A DNA stretch of 37,135 bases from an uncultured Thermomicrobiales bacterium. Lineage in GTDB: Bacteria; Chloroflexota; Chloroflexia; Thermomicrobiales; UBA6265. The notes beneath the pieces were generated by a model. That model saw only the letters and a program-made list of their open reading frames with translations, was not told the DNA's origin and searched no databases. A program made the translations under genes and the position numbers. The number at the start of each line of letters is the position of its first letter. Within the stretch, counting starts at the first letter, position 1. This document shows, piece after piece, positions 26,184 to 35,324 of the stretch. The stretch lies in contig CADCWI010000027.1 of the NCBI GenBank assembly GCA_902806355.1, positions 1 through 37,135 on the forward strand, written 5' to 3'.

Positions 26184-26207
26184 GGCGGCGTCGCTGTGGA
26201 CGCCGCC
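26184..26207 (-). terminator. Terminator of the minus-strand mini-operon
   Basis: A perfect 9-bp GC-rich stem (GGCGGCGTC at 26184-26192 with 26199-26207) and a 6-base loop, followed on the minus strand by TTTCTTGTAC. It lies 72 bases after the stop of the tiny membrane-protein ORF at 26280, which supports transcription in that direction. Confidence 0.65.
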
Positions 26208-26279
26208 TCAGGTTCAATCATGGATGCGCACTGGCCAATACCAGCAGTCCAAATGGTGCCAGTCTGTGCTGTCTCCAGC

Positions 26280-26402
26280 TTACGGATTTACCGCCAACAG
26301 GACGAGCAAAAACATGGCAATCATGCCAATAACGGAAACACCTCTGATAAGAACGTCCTCACGGGTCAAAATGTCTCTAGCGCGCTGTTCATTCTCGGTC
26401 AT
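26280..26402 (-). CDS. Candidate 40-residue single-pass membrane protein
   Basis: A short ORF with a polar N-terminus (MTENEQRARDILTRED) and one hydrophobic helix (VIGMIAMFLLVLLAV), ending in NP and TAA. The predicted topology is N-in single-pass. GGAGAGAG lies about 12-15 bases upstream of the ATG, and the ATG overlaps the stop of the preceding tiny ORF (ATGA), which would allow coupled translation. A near-consensus promoter lies upstream and a terminator downstream on the same strand. I do not recognise a family. The amino-acid pattern and transcription signals together argue for a real small gene, but its size leaves doubt. Confidence 0.5.
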   Translation of the reverse strand: MTENEQRARDILTREDVLIRGVSVIGMIAMFLLVLLAVNP

Positions 26403-26524
26403 GACGGTATGTTCTCTCTCCAGAGGTTGGCTTCCGCTACAGCATCAGTCCGTGCTCGTGGAATGCCGCTCGTGCTTAATGACGTATCGGAGATTGATGA
26501 AACAAGTCCCTCAACTTGTTTCAT
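26399..26524 (-). CDS. Candidate 41-residue leader or small protein
   Basis: An ORF of 41 codons, Ser/Thr-rich in its first half and charged later (PRARTDAVAEANLWRENIPS), whose TGA overlaps the ATG of the tiny membrane-protein ORF. AAGGAG (26539-26544) precedes the ATG by 14 bases, longer than ideal. The ATG lies in one arm of an 11-bp hairpin, so translation may be gated by RNA structure, or the ORF may be fortuitous and the hairpin an operator. No family is recognised. Confidence 0.3.
   Translation of the reverse strand: MKQVEGLVSSISDTSLSTSGIPRARTDAVAEANLWRENIPS
26497..26524. promoter_or_regulatory. Perfect 11-bp inverted repeat at ORF start
   Basis: ATGAAACAAGT (26497-26507) and ACTTGTTTCAT (26514-26524) are exact inverted copies around a 6-base spacer. 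On the minus strand it begins about 32 bases after the predicted transcription start and covers the candidate start codon. There is no T-run on either side, so an operator or a translation-controlling hairpin is more likely than a terminator. Confidence 0.5.
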
Positions 26525-26562
26525 GCGGGGTGTACGTACTCCTTCGTACGCGGCCACTGTCG

Positions 26563-26591
26563 ATCATAATTCGCCCGTTTCCCCATGTCAA
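26563..26591 (-). promoter_or_regulatory. Near-consensus sigma-70 promoter
   Basis: On the minus strand TTGACA (26586-26591) is separated by exactly 17 bases from TATGAT (26563-26568). This is the best promoter match in the window and points at the two tiny ORFs that follow. Confidence 0.65.
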
Positions 26592-26624
26592 TTCAACGCA
26601 TCGGACGTGCCATCGGTGTCGAAG

Positions 26625-26852
26625 TCAACACATCTCCAATCGGGTCCCGAAGCGGTCGCGAACGTACGCACGGCTTCCCGTCAAAACGGACACAACAGGG
26701 GCCTGTTGCTCATCGATCGAAGCCGTAAGCGCGCCTATCCACCCCGCTCGATCGAGATCGCTGAGGCCCCCGTGATGCAGCAGGTCCCGCACACGCCATG
26801 CTTGGGCCTTCCCAGCAACCCTGGCTGAATGGATACTGACCCCGGCTGGCAC
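26625..26852 (-). CDS. Hypothetical 75-residue protein or gene remnant
   Basis: An open frame from a GTG at 26852, with GGAGG about 13 bases upstream, encoding a basic protein (for example WRVRDLLHHGGLSDLDRAGW and the C-terminal SRAYVRDRFGTRLEMC). Composition looks more protein-like than random, but no family is recognised and the ribosome spacing is poor. The frame is open further upstream only because the GC-rich gene on the other strand leaves many frames open. It may be a truncated remnant. Confidence 0.22.
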   Translation of the reverse strand: MPAGVSIHSARVAGKAQAWRVRDLLHHGGLSDLDRAGWIGALTASIDEQQAPVVSVLTGSRAYVRDRFGTRLEMC

Positions 26853-26928
26853 AGGAGGATCAGGAACCTCCCGGGCTGAGGTCATCGACGGATTGTGGTG
26901 CGACAAGAACAGGAAAGGAACGGACACG

Positions 26929-28026
<1,098 letters not shown>

Positions 28027-28054
28027 CGGTCCAAGCGAGAGGAGTCACGTGATA

Positions 28055-28837
28055 ATGGCATCTGCACTACGGCGAAGAGTACTCATCACAGGCGCGGGCG
28101 GATCAATTGGCAAGTCCCTCGCGGCCGGTCTCCAGGAGACGTACGACCTGCGCCTCCACTACCGAACACTCCCGACCGGGATCCGCGACACCGAAACCGT
28201 CGCGGCGGACATCAGCTCACTCGAAGCGACCATGCCGATCGCCGAGGGGATCGACACGATCATCCACCTCGCCGGTGATCCGCGGGTCCCCGCCCCGTGG
28301 GACAGCGTCTTCCAGAACAACATCGCGGGGACATACAACGTGCTCGAAGCGGCACGTGTCGCAGGGGTACGGCGTGTCGTCTTTGCCTCCACCAATCATG
28401 TGATGGGAATGTATGACCAGAACGGGGAATGGCCGGTCTACAACGACATGCCTGTCCGTCCCGACTCGCTCTACGGCGTGTCCAAGGCCTGCGGTGAAGC
28501 GCTCGGCAGGCACTACCACGACGCGTTCGGGCTGAGCTTCATTGCCCTGAGGATCGGCTGGTTCATGGAAGTCCCGGTGATGGACAACGACATCGGACGC
28601 GCGATGTGGCTCAGCCCCCGCGACTGCGTGCAGGTCGTTCGCTGCGCCATCGAGACGCCCGAGGACCACGGGGTGTACTATGCCATCTCCGATAACCCGA
28701 ATCGACGTTGGGACATCACGGACACCATGCTCAAACTCGGCTATCGGCCGCAGGACCGATGGGATCATCAACCGAGCATCCGGGAAGAGATCGAGCCCGG
28801 CCAACCCCCGAGATCCGCCCAGTGGCCGGACGGCTAG
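28055..28837 (+). CDS. Extended SDR, uronate-dehydrogenase-like
   Basis: A 260-residue NAD(P)-binding epimerase/dehydratase-type SDR. It has GAGGSIG (13-19) for the cofactor, HLAGDPRV (the DxxV-like region), Ser112 in FASTNHVMG, and Tyr140 with Lys144 in SLYGVSKACGEALGR. The STNHVMG and YGVSKACGEALGRHYHDAFGL pattern, and the short length, match uronate dehydrogenases, which oxidise galacturonate or glucuronate to aldarolactones. AGGAG (28040-28044) gives 10-base spacing to the ATG at 28055; an in-frame GTG at 28049 is possible. It is 28 bases after the GH172 gene, so the two probably form a sugar-use operon. Substrate is inferred. Confidence 0.85.
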   Translation: MASALRRRVLITGAGGSIGKSLAAGLQETYDLRLHYRTLPTGIRDTETVAADISSLEATMPIAEGIDTIIHLAGDPRVPAPWDSVFQNNIAGTYNVLEAARVAGVRRVVFASTNHVMGMYDQNGEWPVYNDMPVRPDSLYGVSKACGEALGRHYHDAFGLSFIALRIGWFMEVPVMDNDIGRAMWLSPRDCVQVVRCAIETPEDHGVYYAISDNPNRRWDITDTMLKLGYRPQDRWDHQPSIREEIEPGQPPRSAQWPDG

Positions 28838-29063
28838 GTCGTGACCGGCTCACCCGCTGGAAAGGATCTGTCGCTGTCATGGAACGCGTTCCCAATTCGA
28901 GGTCTCCGGGCAGGTGCAAACCGAAGGAATCCGCGAAGGATGGTCCGCATACTGCGTAGATGGGGCCGGGCAATAGGCTGCTCTTCGCTCTCAATCGAAT
29001 GTAGCGGCAGCCCGTGGGTACGAGCGTTTTGCGCCCATACGTGACCAACGACCGGAGCAAGCA

Positions 29064-29558
29064 GTGACTTTGTCAAATCGACCCAACATCGCCACGTCTC
29101 GCATGGACCGCCGGAATTTCCTGAGGACCGCGACCATAGCGGGAGGCGCAGGGGCAATTCTCGCCGGAGGGGGCTTTGCGATACGCGGTTCCGCGTCCAG
29201 CCTGCTCGGGAGCCAGACTACCGGCACGCCGGCCGCATCGCCCGTTGCCTCACCGGGGGCATCGCCTGTCGCTTCACCGGCTGCCTCGGGCGGGATCGAG
29301 GTCGGCATGGTCGATATCGCCTTTGAGGTGACGGAGTTCTCGGTTCCCGCCGACACGGATGTGGTGGTCACGCTCCCCAACCACGGCGCACTCGAGCACA
29401 ACTTCGTGATCGATGAGCTGGGCATCGCATCACCTCTCATCCCTGGCGGCGAGACCGGCTCAGTGACGATCAATGCGCCGGCTGGTGAGTATCAGTACTA
29501 CTGCTCGGTACCTGGTCACAAGGAAGCGGGAATGGTCGGCACCCTGACTGTGACCTAG
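29064..29558 (+). CDS. Tat-exported cupredoxin (plastocyanin/azurin-like)
   Basis: A 164-residue exported blue-copper protein. It has a twin-arginine signal (MDRRNFLRTA, Arg16-Arg17, with hydrophobic AGGAGAILAGGGFAI) suggesting export in folded, copper-loaded form. A low-complexity Thr/Ala/Ser/Pro linker (about 54-75, repeats of ASPV/ASPG) tethers or spaces the domain. The cupredoxin fold follows, with type 1 copper ligands His112 (LEHNF), Cys147, His152 and Met157 (YYCSVPGHKEAGM). The GTG at 29064 has GGAG at 29053-29056; starting at the ATG at 29103 would shorten the n-region but keep the Tat motif. It is probably an electron carrier outside the membrane. A very strong terminator follows. 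Confidence 0.9.
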   Translation: MTLSNRPNIATSRMDRRNFLRTATIAGGAGAILAGGGFAIRGSASSLLGSQTTGTPAASPVASPGASPVASPAASGGIEVGMVDIAFEVTEFSVPADTDVVVTLPNHGALEHNFVIDELGIASPLIPGGETGSVTINAPAGEYQYYCSVPGHKEAGMVGTLTVT

Positions 29559-29599
29559 GTCGACCGCCACATACTGGAGTAGTCGTACAGGGATCGTGT

Positions 29600-29643
29600 G
29601 AACGAGGGAACACCCGGCCGATCGGCCGGGTGTTCCCTCGTTC
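29600..29643 (+). terminator. Perfect 44-base palindrome terminator
   Basis: Positions 29600-29621 and 29622-29643 are exact reverse complements (left arm starts GAACGAGGGAACACCC). It lies 42 bases after the cupredoxin stop. There is no long T-run, but the stem is the strongest in the window. The next gene starts about 100 bases later on the same strand. Confidence 0.7.
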
Positions 29644-29739
29644 CATGCCGCCGCCCGAACGGGCGATCGAACCGGTAGGCACGACGCACGGCGGGGAGTA
29701 GACTGGAGTTCGCTCAATACGGTCGAGAACTCACACGGA

Positions 29740-31653
29740 GTGCCAGCACCCTTGACCACGACGGCATCGTCTTCGCCTACAGATCGAGCTCGGCTCCCGA
29801 ATCCGACTGACCCCGCGGACTCGGCGGAATTTTCCGCAGCGGGCTCCTTGGCCTATGACCATCGAAGCCCGCTGCGTTGGATCGTCTCTCACGTTCTTCG
29901 CTTCAGAGCCCTGCTCGTCGCGTTTGTGGGAGGTTCGCTTGTCGCTGCGCTGCTCAACGGCCTGATCCCCGGCCTCACCGGCGACGCGTTCGATCAGGTA
30001 CTTGGCACGTCAGACGACAAGAGCGGTGCCCTTCTCAGGATCGCATTGCTCCTGCTTGCTGTCGTCGTCCTCCGGGGCGGGTTCGACATCCTCGCGCGCT
30101 ACGCGATCGAGGTGATGGGCAAGCGCCTGGAGCGCGACGCTCGCATCGAGCTCTTCACCAGTCTCCTCGGGAAAAGCCAGACGTTCCACAACCGCCAGCA
30201 GGTTGGCGATCTGATGGCGCGGTCCACGAATGACGTCCGCCAGCTCGGGTTCATGCTTTCGCCCGGAGTGGACCTGATCCTTGACTCGATGACGGCGCTC
30301 TTCGTGCCTTTCCTGTTCATTGCACTGATCGATGTTCGCCTGCTGCTCGTGCCAACCCTCTTCCTGGTTGGGTTCTATATCACCCTTCGTCACTACATGC
30401 GGCGCCTTGGGCCAGTATCGGAACAGATGCGCGCGCAGTTCGGCGTCGTCAATGCCGGGTTGAATGAAGCGGTCCGCGGGATCGAGGTTATCAAGGCGAC
30501 GGGACAGGAGGCACAGGAACGGAGCCGCTTCAACCGCAATGCACGCCTCTATCGCGATTACACGGTGGCACAGGGTCTTGTCCAGGCTCGCTACCTGCCG
30601 ACCCTGCTGCTGGCGGTGGCGATCGCCGCCGCCCTCCTTCACGGGATCTTCCTGGTGCAGCAAGGGAGCATTTCAGTCGGCTCGCTGATCGCCTATCTCG
30701 GCCTGCTCCAGCAGCTCAGCTTCCCGACGTTCATCTCGACCTTCTCCTTCTCGCTCGTGCAGCTCGGCCTCGCCAGCGCGGGCCGGATTCTCGCCCTCAT
30801 GGAAGAGAAGACGGAGCTCGACCAGAACCTCGGCGGGCATGCCGCCGACATTCGCGGCGAGATCGCCTTCGAGCGCGTGACGTTCAGCTACAACGGCGAG
30901 CCGGTGCTGAAGGACATCTCCTTTCGTGCCAGTCCGGGTGAAACGGTCGCGATCGTTGGCGAGACCGGGGCAGGCAAGAGCACCCTCACCAAGCTGGTCA
31001 ATCGTATCTACGACGTCGACTCCGGCCGGATCCTGGTTGATGGCGTCGATGTCCGGGAATGGAACCTTGACTCCCTGCGATCCCAGATCTCCGCGATCGA
31101 GCAGGACATCACCCTCTTCTCGCGCAGCGTCGCCGAGAACATCGGGTTCAGCCTAGGACAGCAGGCCGATCGCGAGACTGTGGTCCAGGCGGCACGGGAC
31201 GCGCAAGCTCACGAGTTCATTGTCGAGCTCGAAAAGGGATACGAGACGATCATCGGCGAGCGTGGCGTCACCCTGTCCGGCGGCCAACGCCAACGCCTCG
31301 CGATTGCACGCGCGTTGTTGACGGCACCGCGAATCCTTATCCTCGACGACTCCACGAGCGCGATCGACAGCGCGACGGAGGATGCCATCCAGCAGGCAAT
31401 CCGGCGTATTCTCGAAGGGCGGACGACACTCCTGATCACGCACCGTCTCTCGCAGATTCGCTGGGCGGACAAGGTGCTTTTGATTCGCAAGGGTGAGCTG
31501 GTCGACGAGGGTACGCACGAGACATTGCTCGAAAGCTCTTCCCTCTACCAGCGCATCTTCGGGCACTACGACGAGGTCAGCTCTGGGCGCTCACTTAAAC
31601 CAGGGACCACAGCAACCGCGCCGGCAACTGCACCTGTATCCCGGGGAGGGTGA
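29740..31653 (+). CDS. ABC exporter subunit A (degenerate ATP site partner)
   Basis: A 637-residue half-transporter: a cytoplasmic Pro/Thr-rich N-terminus (1-~45), a six-helix type IV (ABC exporter) membrane domain (~50-345) and an ATPase domain (~370-600). The ATPase has Walker A GETGAGKST (407-415) and an intact signature LSGGQ (512-516), but Walker B ends ILILDDSTSAID, with Asp537 where the catalytic Glu should be. That is the hallmark of the non-consensus site in heterodimeric exporters. The C-terminal ~30 residues are Thr/Ala/Pro-rich. The start is uncertain: GTG at 29740 or TTG at 29752. It is followed after 3 bases by the partner subunit. Substrate is unknown; such pairs export drugs, lipids or peptides. 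Confidence 0.92.
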   Translation: MPAPLTTTASSSPTDRARLPNPTDPADSAEFSAAGSLAYDHRSPLRWIVSHVLRFRALLVAFVGGSLVAALLNGLIPGLTGDAFDQVLGTSDDKSGALLRIALLLLAVVVLRGGFDILARYAIEVMGKRLERDARIELFTSLLGKSQTFHNRQQVGDLMARSTNDVRQLGFMLSPGVDLILDSMTALFVPFLFIALIDVRLLLVPTLFLVGFYITLRHYMRRLGPVSEQMRAQFGVVNAGLNEAVRGIEVIKATGQEAQERSRFNRNARLYRDYTVAQGLVQARYLPTLLLAVAIAAALLHGIFLVQQGSISVGSLIAYLGLLQQLSFPTFISTFSFSLVQLGLASAGRILALMEEKTELDQNLGGHAADIRGEIAFERVTFSYNGEPVLKDISFRASPGETVAIVGETGAGKSTLTKLVNRIYDVDSGRILVDGVDVREWNLDSLRSQISAIEQDITLFSRSVAENIGFSLGQQADRETVVQAARDAQAHEFIVELEKGYETIIGERGVTLSGGQRQRLAIARALLTAPRILILDDSTSAIDSATEDAIQQAIRRILEGRTTLLITHRLSQIRWADKVLLIRKGELVDEGTHETLLESSSLYQRIFGHYDEVSSGRSLKPGTTATAPATAPVSRGG

Positions 31654-31656
31654 CCC

Positions 31657-33483
31657 ATGGGCTTCATCATGAACGGTCTCGACGCCGAGGATTACGATCG
31701 GTCATACGGTGACCGGGAGCTGCTGCGCCGGATCCTAAGTTACTTCCGGCCGGCATTCGGCGCGATGACCGTCGTCGCCCTGATGATCGTCCTCAGCACG
31801 CTCGCCGGCATGGTCCAGCCGATCCTTGCGAGCTGGGGGATTGACCGCATCATCAACGATGGTGCGGGCAGCGCGATCTGGATCCTCTTTTTCGGGCTTC
31901 TGGGGGCCGGGGTGGTGGCCTGGGTGCTGAACTTCCTCCGGTCATGGCTGACCGCGAAAGTGGTTGGTGATGTCATCCTCAAGCTGCGCGAGGATGCCTT
32001 CGGCGCGGTGATGGACAGGGATCTCTCGTTCTACGACACCAACCCTTCCGGCAAGATCGTCAGCCGGGTGACATCCGACTCGGACGACTTCTCGAACGTC
32101 GTCACGTTGACGATGAACCTGATGAGCCAGATCCTGCTCGTGGTCGGCATCACGATTGTTCTCTTCTCCCGGAACGTCACGCTTGCATTCGTCGCGCTCG
32201 CGATCACCCCGATCTTCGTCATCATGGCGATCGCATTCCGCCGGATCGCGCGGGAGACAACACAGCAGTCACAGCGATCGATCGCAATCGTCAACTCGCG
32301 GATCCAGGAGACGATGAACGGCATCGCGATCGCCAAGAACTTCCGCCAGGAACAGACGCTCTACAATGAGTTCCTGCCGATCAATCAACAGGCCTACCAG
32401 GTCACGCTGAAGCAAGGTCTGGTCTTCGCGGCAATCTTCCCGGCGCTCTTCTTCGTCGCCGGCCTCGGCACGGTGCTGCTTGTGTTCCTCGGTGGACGCC
32501 GGGCGATCTCCGGTGAGATCAGTGCCGGTGAGTGGTTCCTGTTCTTCCAGAGCGTCATGCTGTTCTGGATGCCATTGACGAGCATCGCTTCTTTCTGGTC
32601 GCAATTCCAGCAGGGATTGGCCGCATCGGAGCGGATCTTCGCCCTGATCGATGCCGAACCCGAAGTTGTCCAGACTGCGCACGACGATCCCGGCACGATC
32701 CGGGGCGAGATCGAGTTCCGCGACCTTACCTTCGGCTACGACGATCACATCAACGTGCTGAACGGGTTCAACCTGACGATCCCTGAGGGACAGACCCTCG
32801 CCATCGTCGGTCACACCGGGGCCGGAAAATCGACACTTGGCAAGCTGATCACCCGCTTCTACGAGTTCCAGGGCGGGGACCTGCTGATCGATGGCAAGAG
32901 CATCCGCACCTTCGATCTGCCACTCTACCGGCGGCAACTCGGGATCGTGCCCCAGTCACCGTTTCTCTTTTCCGGGACGGTCGCCGACAACATCCGCTAT
33001 CCCAGGCCTGACGCCAGTGATGAGCAGGTGATGGCCGTGGCGATGGCAGTTGGGGAAGGTGACTGGATCGGGTCATTGCCCGATGGCCTGGACACGAACG
33101 TCGGCGAGTACGGTCGATCGCTGTCGATGGGCCAGCGCCAGCTGGTCGCGCTCGCCCGCATCCTGATCCAGGATCCCGCGATCGTGATTCTGGATGAAGC
33201 GACCGCCAGCATCGATCCCCTAACCGAAGCGCAAATCCAGGAAGGTCTCGACGTCGTGCTCGCCGATCGGACGTCGATCGTGATTGCGCACCGGTTGTCC
33301 ACCATCGAACACGCCGACCGGATCATCGTGCTCGACCACGGCGAGATCGTCGAAGAAGGCACGCATGCTTCGCTGATGATGCGTGGTGGCCGTTACTGTG
33401 ACGTGTACAACACCTACTTTCGGCATCAGTCGCCGAACTACGTTCCCGGCGGGGGATTCGTCGGAACCGCTACCACCCGCTGA
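31657..33483 (+). CDS. ABC exporter subunit B (catalytic ATP site partner)
   Basis: A 608-residue half-transporter with a six-helix exporter membrane domain (~35-320) and an ATPase domain (~345-590). Walker A GHTGAGKST and Walker B VILDEATASID (catalytic Glu514) are canonical, but the signature is LSMGQ (489-493) rather than LSGGQ. Together with subunit A this gives one consensus site (Walker A/B of B with the signature of A) and one degenerate site (Walker A/B of A with the signature of B), as in TM287/288 and BmrCD. The ATG at 31657 has GGAGG at 31645-31649, just before the stop of subunit A, so translation is coupled. Confidence 0.93.
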   Translation: MGFIMNGLDAEDYDRSYGDRELLRRILSYFRPAFGAMTVVALMIVLSTLAGMVQPILASWGIDRIINDGAGSAIWILFFGLLGAGVVAWVLNFLRSWLTAKVVGDVILKLREDAFGAVMDRDLSFYDTNPSGKIVSRVTSDSDDFSNVVTLTMNLMSQILLVVGITIVLFSRNVTLAFVALAITPIFVIMAIAFRRIARETTQQSQRSIAIVNSRIQETMNGIAIAKNFRQEQTLYNEFLPINQQAYQVTLKQGLVFAAIFPALFFVAGLGTVLLVFLGGRRAISGEISAGEWFLFFQSVMLFWMPLTSIASFWSQFQQGLAASERIFALIDAEPEVVQTAHDDPGTIRGEIEFRDLTFGYDDHINVLNGFNLTIPEGQTLAIVGHTGAGKSTLGKLITRFYEFQGGDLLIDGKSIRTFDLPLYRRQLGIVPQSPFLFSGTVADNIRYPRPDASDEQVMAVAMAVGEGDWIGSLPDGLDTNVGEYGRSLSMGQRQLVALARILIQDPAIVILDEATASIDPLTEAQIQEGLDVVLADRTSIVIAHRLSTIEHADRIIVLDHGEIVEEGTHASLMMRGGRYCDVYNTYFRHQSPNYVPGGGFVGTATTR

Positions 33484-33667
33484 CCGGCTGGGACTTTTTC
33501 GCACCCTGTCCATCCGCTCTCCCGGATCGTCCCGCATTTGAACGGGCCGATCGCGAATCGCGTCTGCGACTGTCCCTGTCCATCGCAGGTGAACTTTGCG
33601 GCGAGATGGCCGATGCTTCCTACTGGACGAACAGCAAGACAATCGTGATTGCCCGAGGCGCTCCACA

Positions 33668-33692
33668 GGGCCGATAGACGATCGGCCCCTAC
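33668..33692 (-). repeat. REP-like palindrome with GTAG tag at the MFS stop codon
   Basis: On the minus strand GTAG (33692-33689) is followed by GGGCCGAT, a 5-base loop and ATCGGCCC (33688-33668). The stem is perfect. The TAG of the GTAG tag is also the stop codon of the MFS gene, so the element abuts or supplies the 3' end of that gene and may act as its terminator. Confidence 0.7.
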
Positions 33693-35104
33693 GAAGAGGG
33701 CACAGCGCGCTCCCGTACCGTCCACAGCCGCAGGGCACACACAAGCGCGAGGCTCAGCATCGCCACCCCCACGCCGATCGCCGCGGCGGTGCTCCGGACG
33801 GTTCCCACCCCCAGACCCTCGCCGAGGGTAAGGATGACTCCGGCCAGACCGACTCCGATCGAGAATGCAAACAGATCGGCCAGCAGCGTTGACGACGACA
33901 CCATCCCATCCTGTCCTGATGGTGCATGCGCAAACGCGATCGAGGACGCCGTTGGATAGGACAGGCCGATCCCTAGACCGGTCATCAGCCACGCGGCGAA
34001 TGCGACCTCGATCCAGATGTCCCCGACGATCGCGACACAGCCAAGGATGATTCCGGCGCCGATGACCGTCAGCCCGATTCCCGCCGCCAGGCGATACGAC
34101 CGCATCGCCGGCCCTGAGATTCGATCCCACCGCGCCTGAATCAGCGACCCGGCGGTCCACGTCAGCGACCCGGCTGTCAGGACCACCCCGGCTCGCGTCG
34201 CGGAGACGTCACCGAACTCCGTCAGTGAGAAGATCATGTAAGTTTCGACGACGATGAAACCGCCAAAGAGCAGTCCACGTGCGCTGACGACCCCCGGCAG
34301 GATCGGGCGCGCGGAGAAGGAGCCTTCCGGCAGCAGGCGTCGCAGCGTCGGAATCAGCAACGCCAGCCCGAGCACCGAAGCGATCAGTGCACGTGGCCAC
34401 GGCCGGAATTCGAGCCCGCTCAGGAAAAGCCCGGTGCCGACAGCCAGGAGCACCGCGAGCGCCAGCCGGCTCGTTCCGCCAGCGTTCGGAATCGCCGATC
34501 GTCCGCGCCTGACACGGCGATACGCGGGCAGGGTGAGCGGCGCGATGATCGCGAGCACGGGCAGGAAACCGAAGAACACGTATCGCCAGCTGTACTGTTC
34601 CGAGATGAATCCGGCGAGCGTCGGCCCGATCAAGGACGGGACGATAAAGGCGCTCGACACCGCCGCCAGGATCGCCGGTCGCAGGCGATCCTCATAGGCC
34701 ACCCCGATGACGGCGTAGATGCACGAGAACATCCCTCCCGCGCCGAACCCTTGCAGTGCCCTGCCAAGGAAGAAAACGTAGATCGAAGGGGCCGCGCCAG
34801 CGACCAGGCACCCGATCGCGAAGAGCACGAGGTGCGGGAGGAACACCGTGGCTGGGGAGCGGCGATCGGCTTCCTGGCCGCCAAGGACGGTTCCTACAAT
34901 CTGCGGCAGGATGAACGCCGTGAAGATCCAACCGTACAGGTCACGTCCACCGATGTCGTCCGCGAGCACGGGCGCCATCGTCGCGAGCGCAATGCCCTGC
35001 AAGGCGACGATCGTCACGGCGAGGATGGTTCCGATGGTCAGGGTGATGTGGCCGGAGTCCCAGATCGATGGCGCGGGAAGTGAAGAACGCTGACTGATCG
35101 ACAC
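33689..35104 (-). CDS. MFS transporter (DHA-type exporter)
   Basis: A 471-residue major facilitator protein with about 12-14 hydrophobic segments. The N-terminal half shows the loop 2-3 motif region (LGGQEADRRSPATVF) and FFLGRALQGFGAGGMF in helix 4, followed by SSAFIVPSLIGPTLAGFI in helix 5, which resembles antiporter motif C of drug:H+ antiporters. A basic loop (RRVRRGRSA) lies mid-protein. Such proteins export small molecules using the proton gradient; substrate is unknown. The GTG start at 35104 has only a distant GGAG about 14 bases upstream, so the start is uncertain. Its last codon and stop lie in a REP-like element. It converges with the ABC exporter operon. Confidence 0.9.
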   Translation of the reverse strand: MSISQRSSLPAPSIWDSGHITLTIGTILAVTIVALQGIALATMAPVLADDIGGRDLYGWIFTAFILPQIVGTVLGGQEADRRSPATVFLPHLVLFAIGCLVAGAAPSIYVFFLGRALQGFGAGGMFSCIYAVIGVAYEDRLRPAILAAVSSAFIVPSLIGPTLAGFISEQYSWRYVFFGFLPVLAIIAPLTLPAYRRVRRGRSAIPNAGGTSRLALAVLLAVGTGLFLSGLEFRPWPRALIASVLGLALLIPTLRRLLPEGSFSARPILPGVVSARGLLFGGFIVVETYMIFSLTEFGDVSATRAGVVLTAGSLTWTAGSLIQARWDRISGPAMRSYRLAAGIGLTVIGAGIILGCVAIVGDIWIEVAFAAWLMTGLGIGLSYPTASSIAFAHAPSGQDGMVSSSTLLADLFAFSIGVGLAGVILTLGEGLGVGTVRSTAAAIGVGVAMLSLALVCALRLWTVRERAVPSS

Positions 35105-35105
35105 G

Positions 35106-35270
35106 ATGGAGGAGATTGCTCCCGATGGATTGGGATATGGCTACACGGCGCCAGCCAGCTACTCAGCGACGTTCAAAGAGGCCAACCCTTCCGAAGAAAG
35201 GATCGACGCGGCGTATCGAGAGCGAAGGGATGACGAGTATGCTGCCACGCGCGTCAGGACGGGTTCCTGA
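35106..35270 (+). CDS. Candidate 54-residue hydrophilic protein
   Basis: An ORF divergent from the MFS gene, its ATG one base beyond the MFS start codon. It encodes a soluble, acidic and polar peptide (MEEIAPDGLGYGYTAPAS near the start, SEERIDAAYRERRDDEY later). The composition is protein-like, but there is no ribosome site, so it would need leaderless translation. No family is recognised; it could be fortuitous. Confidence 0.28.
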   Translation: MEEIAPDGLGYGYTAPASYSATFKEANPSEERIDAAYRERRDDEYAATRVRTGS

Positions 35271-35324
35271 CCGGAGATCCCGCCACTTTAAGGATCAGCC
35301 ATGCCGCCGCGTGGGACTGGAGTC

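Noticed and set aside
26172..26828. Plus-strand ORF of 218 codons in the low-GC gap
   Set aside because: It runs against the minus-strand promoter, terminator and small ORFs, has no ribosome site and shows no family features.
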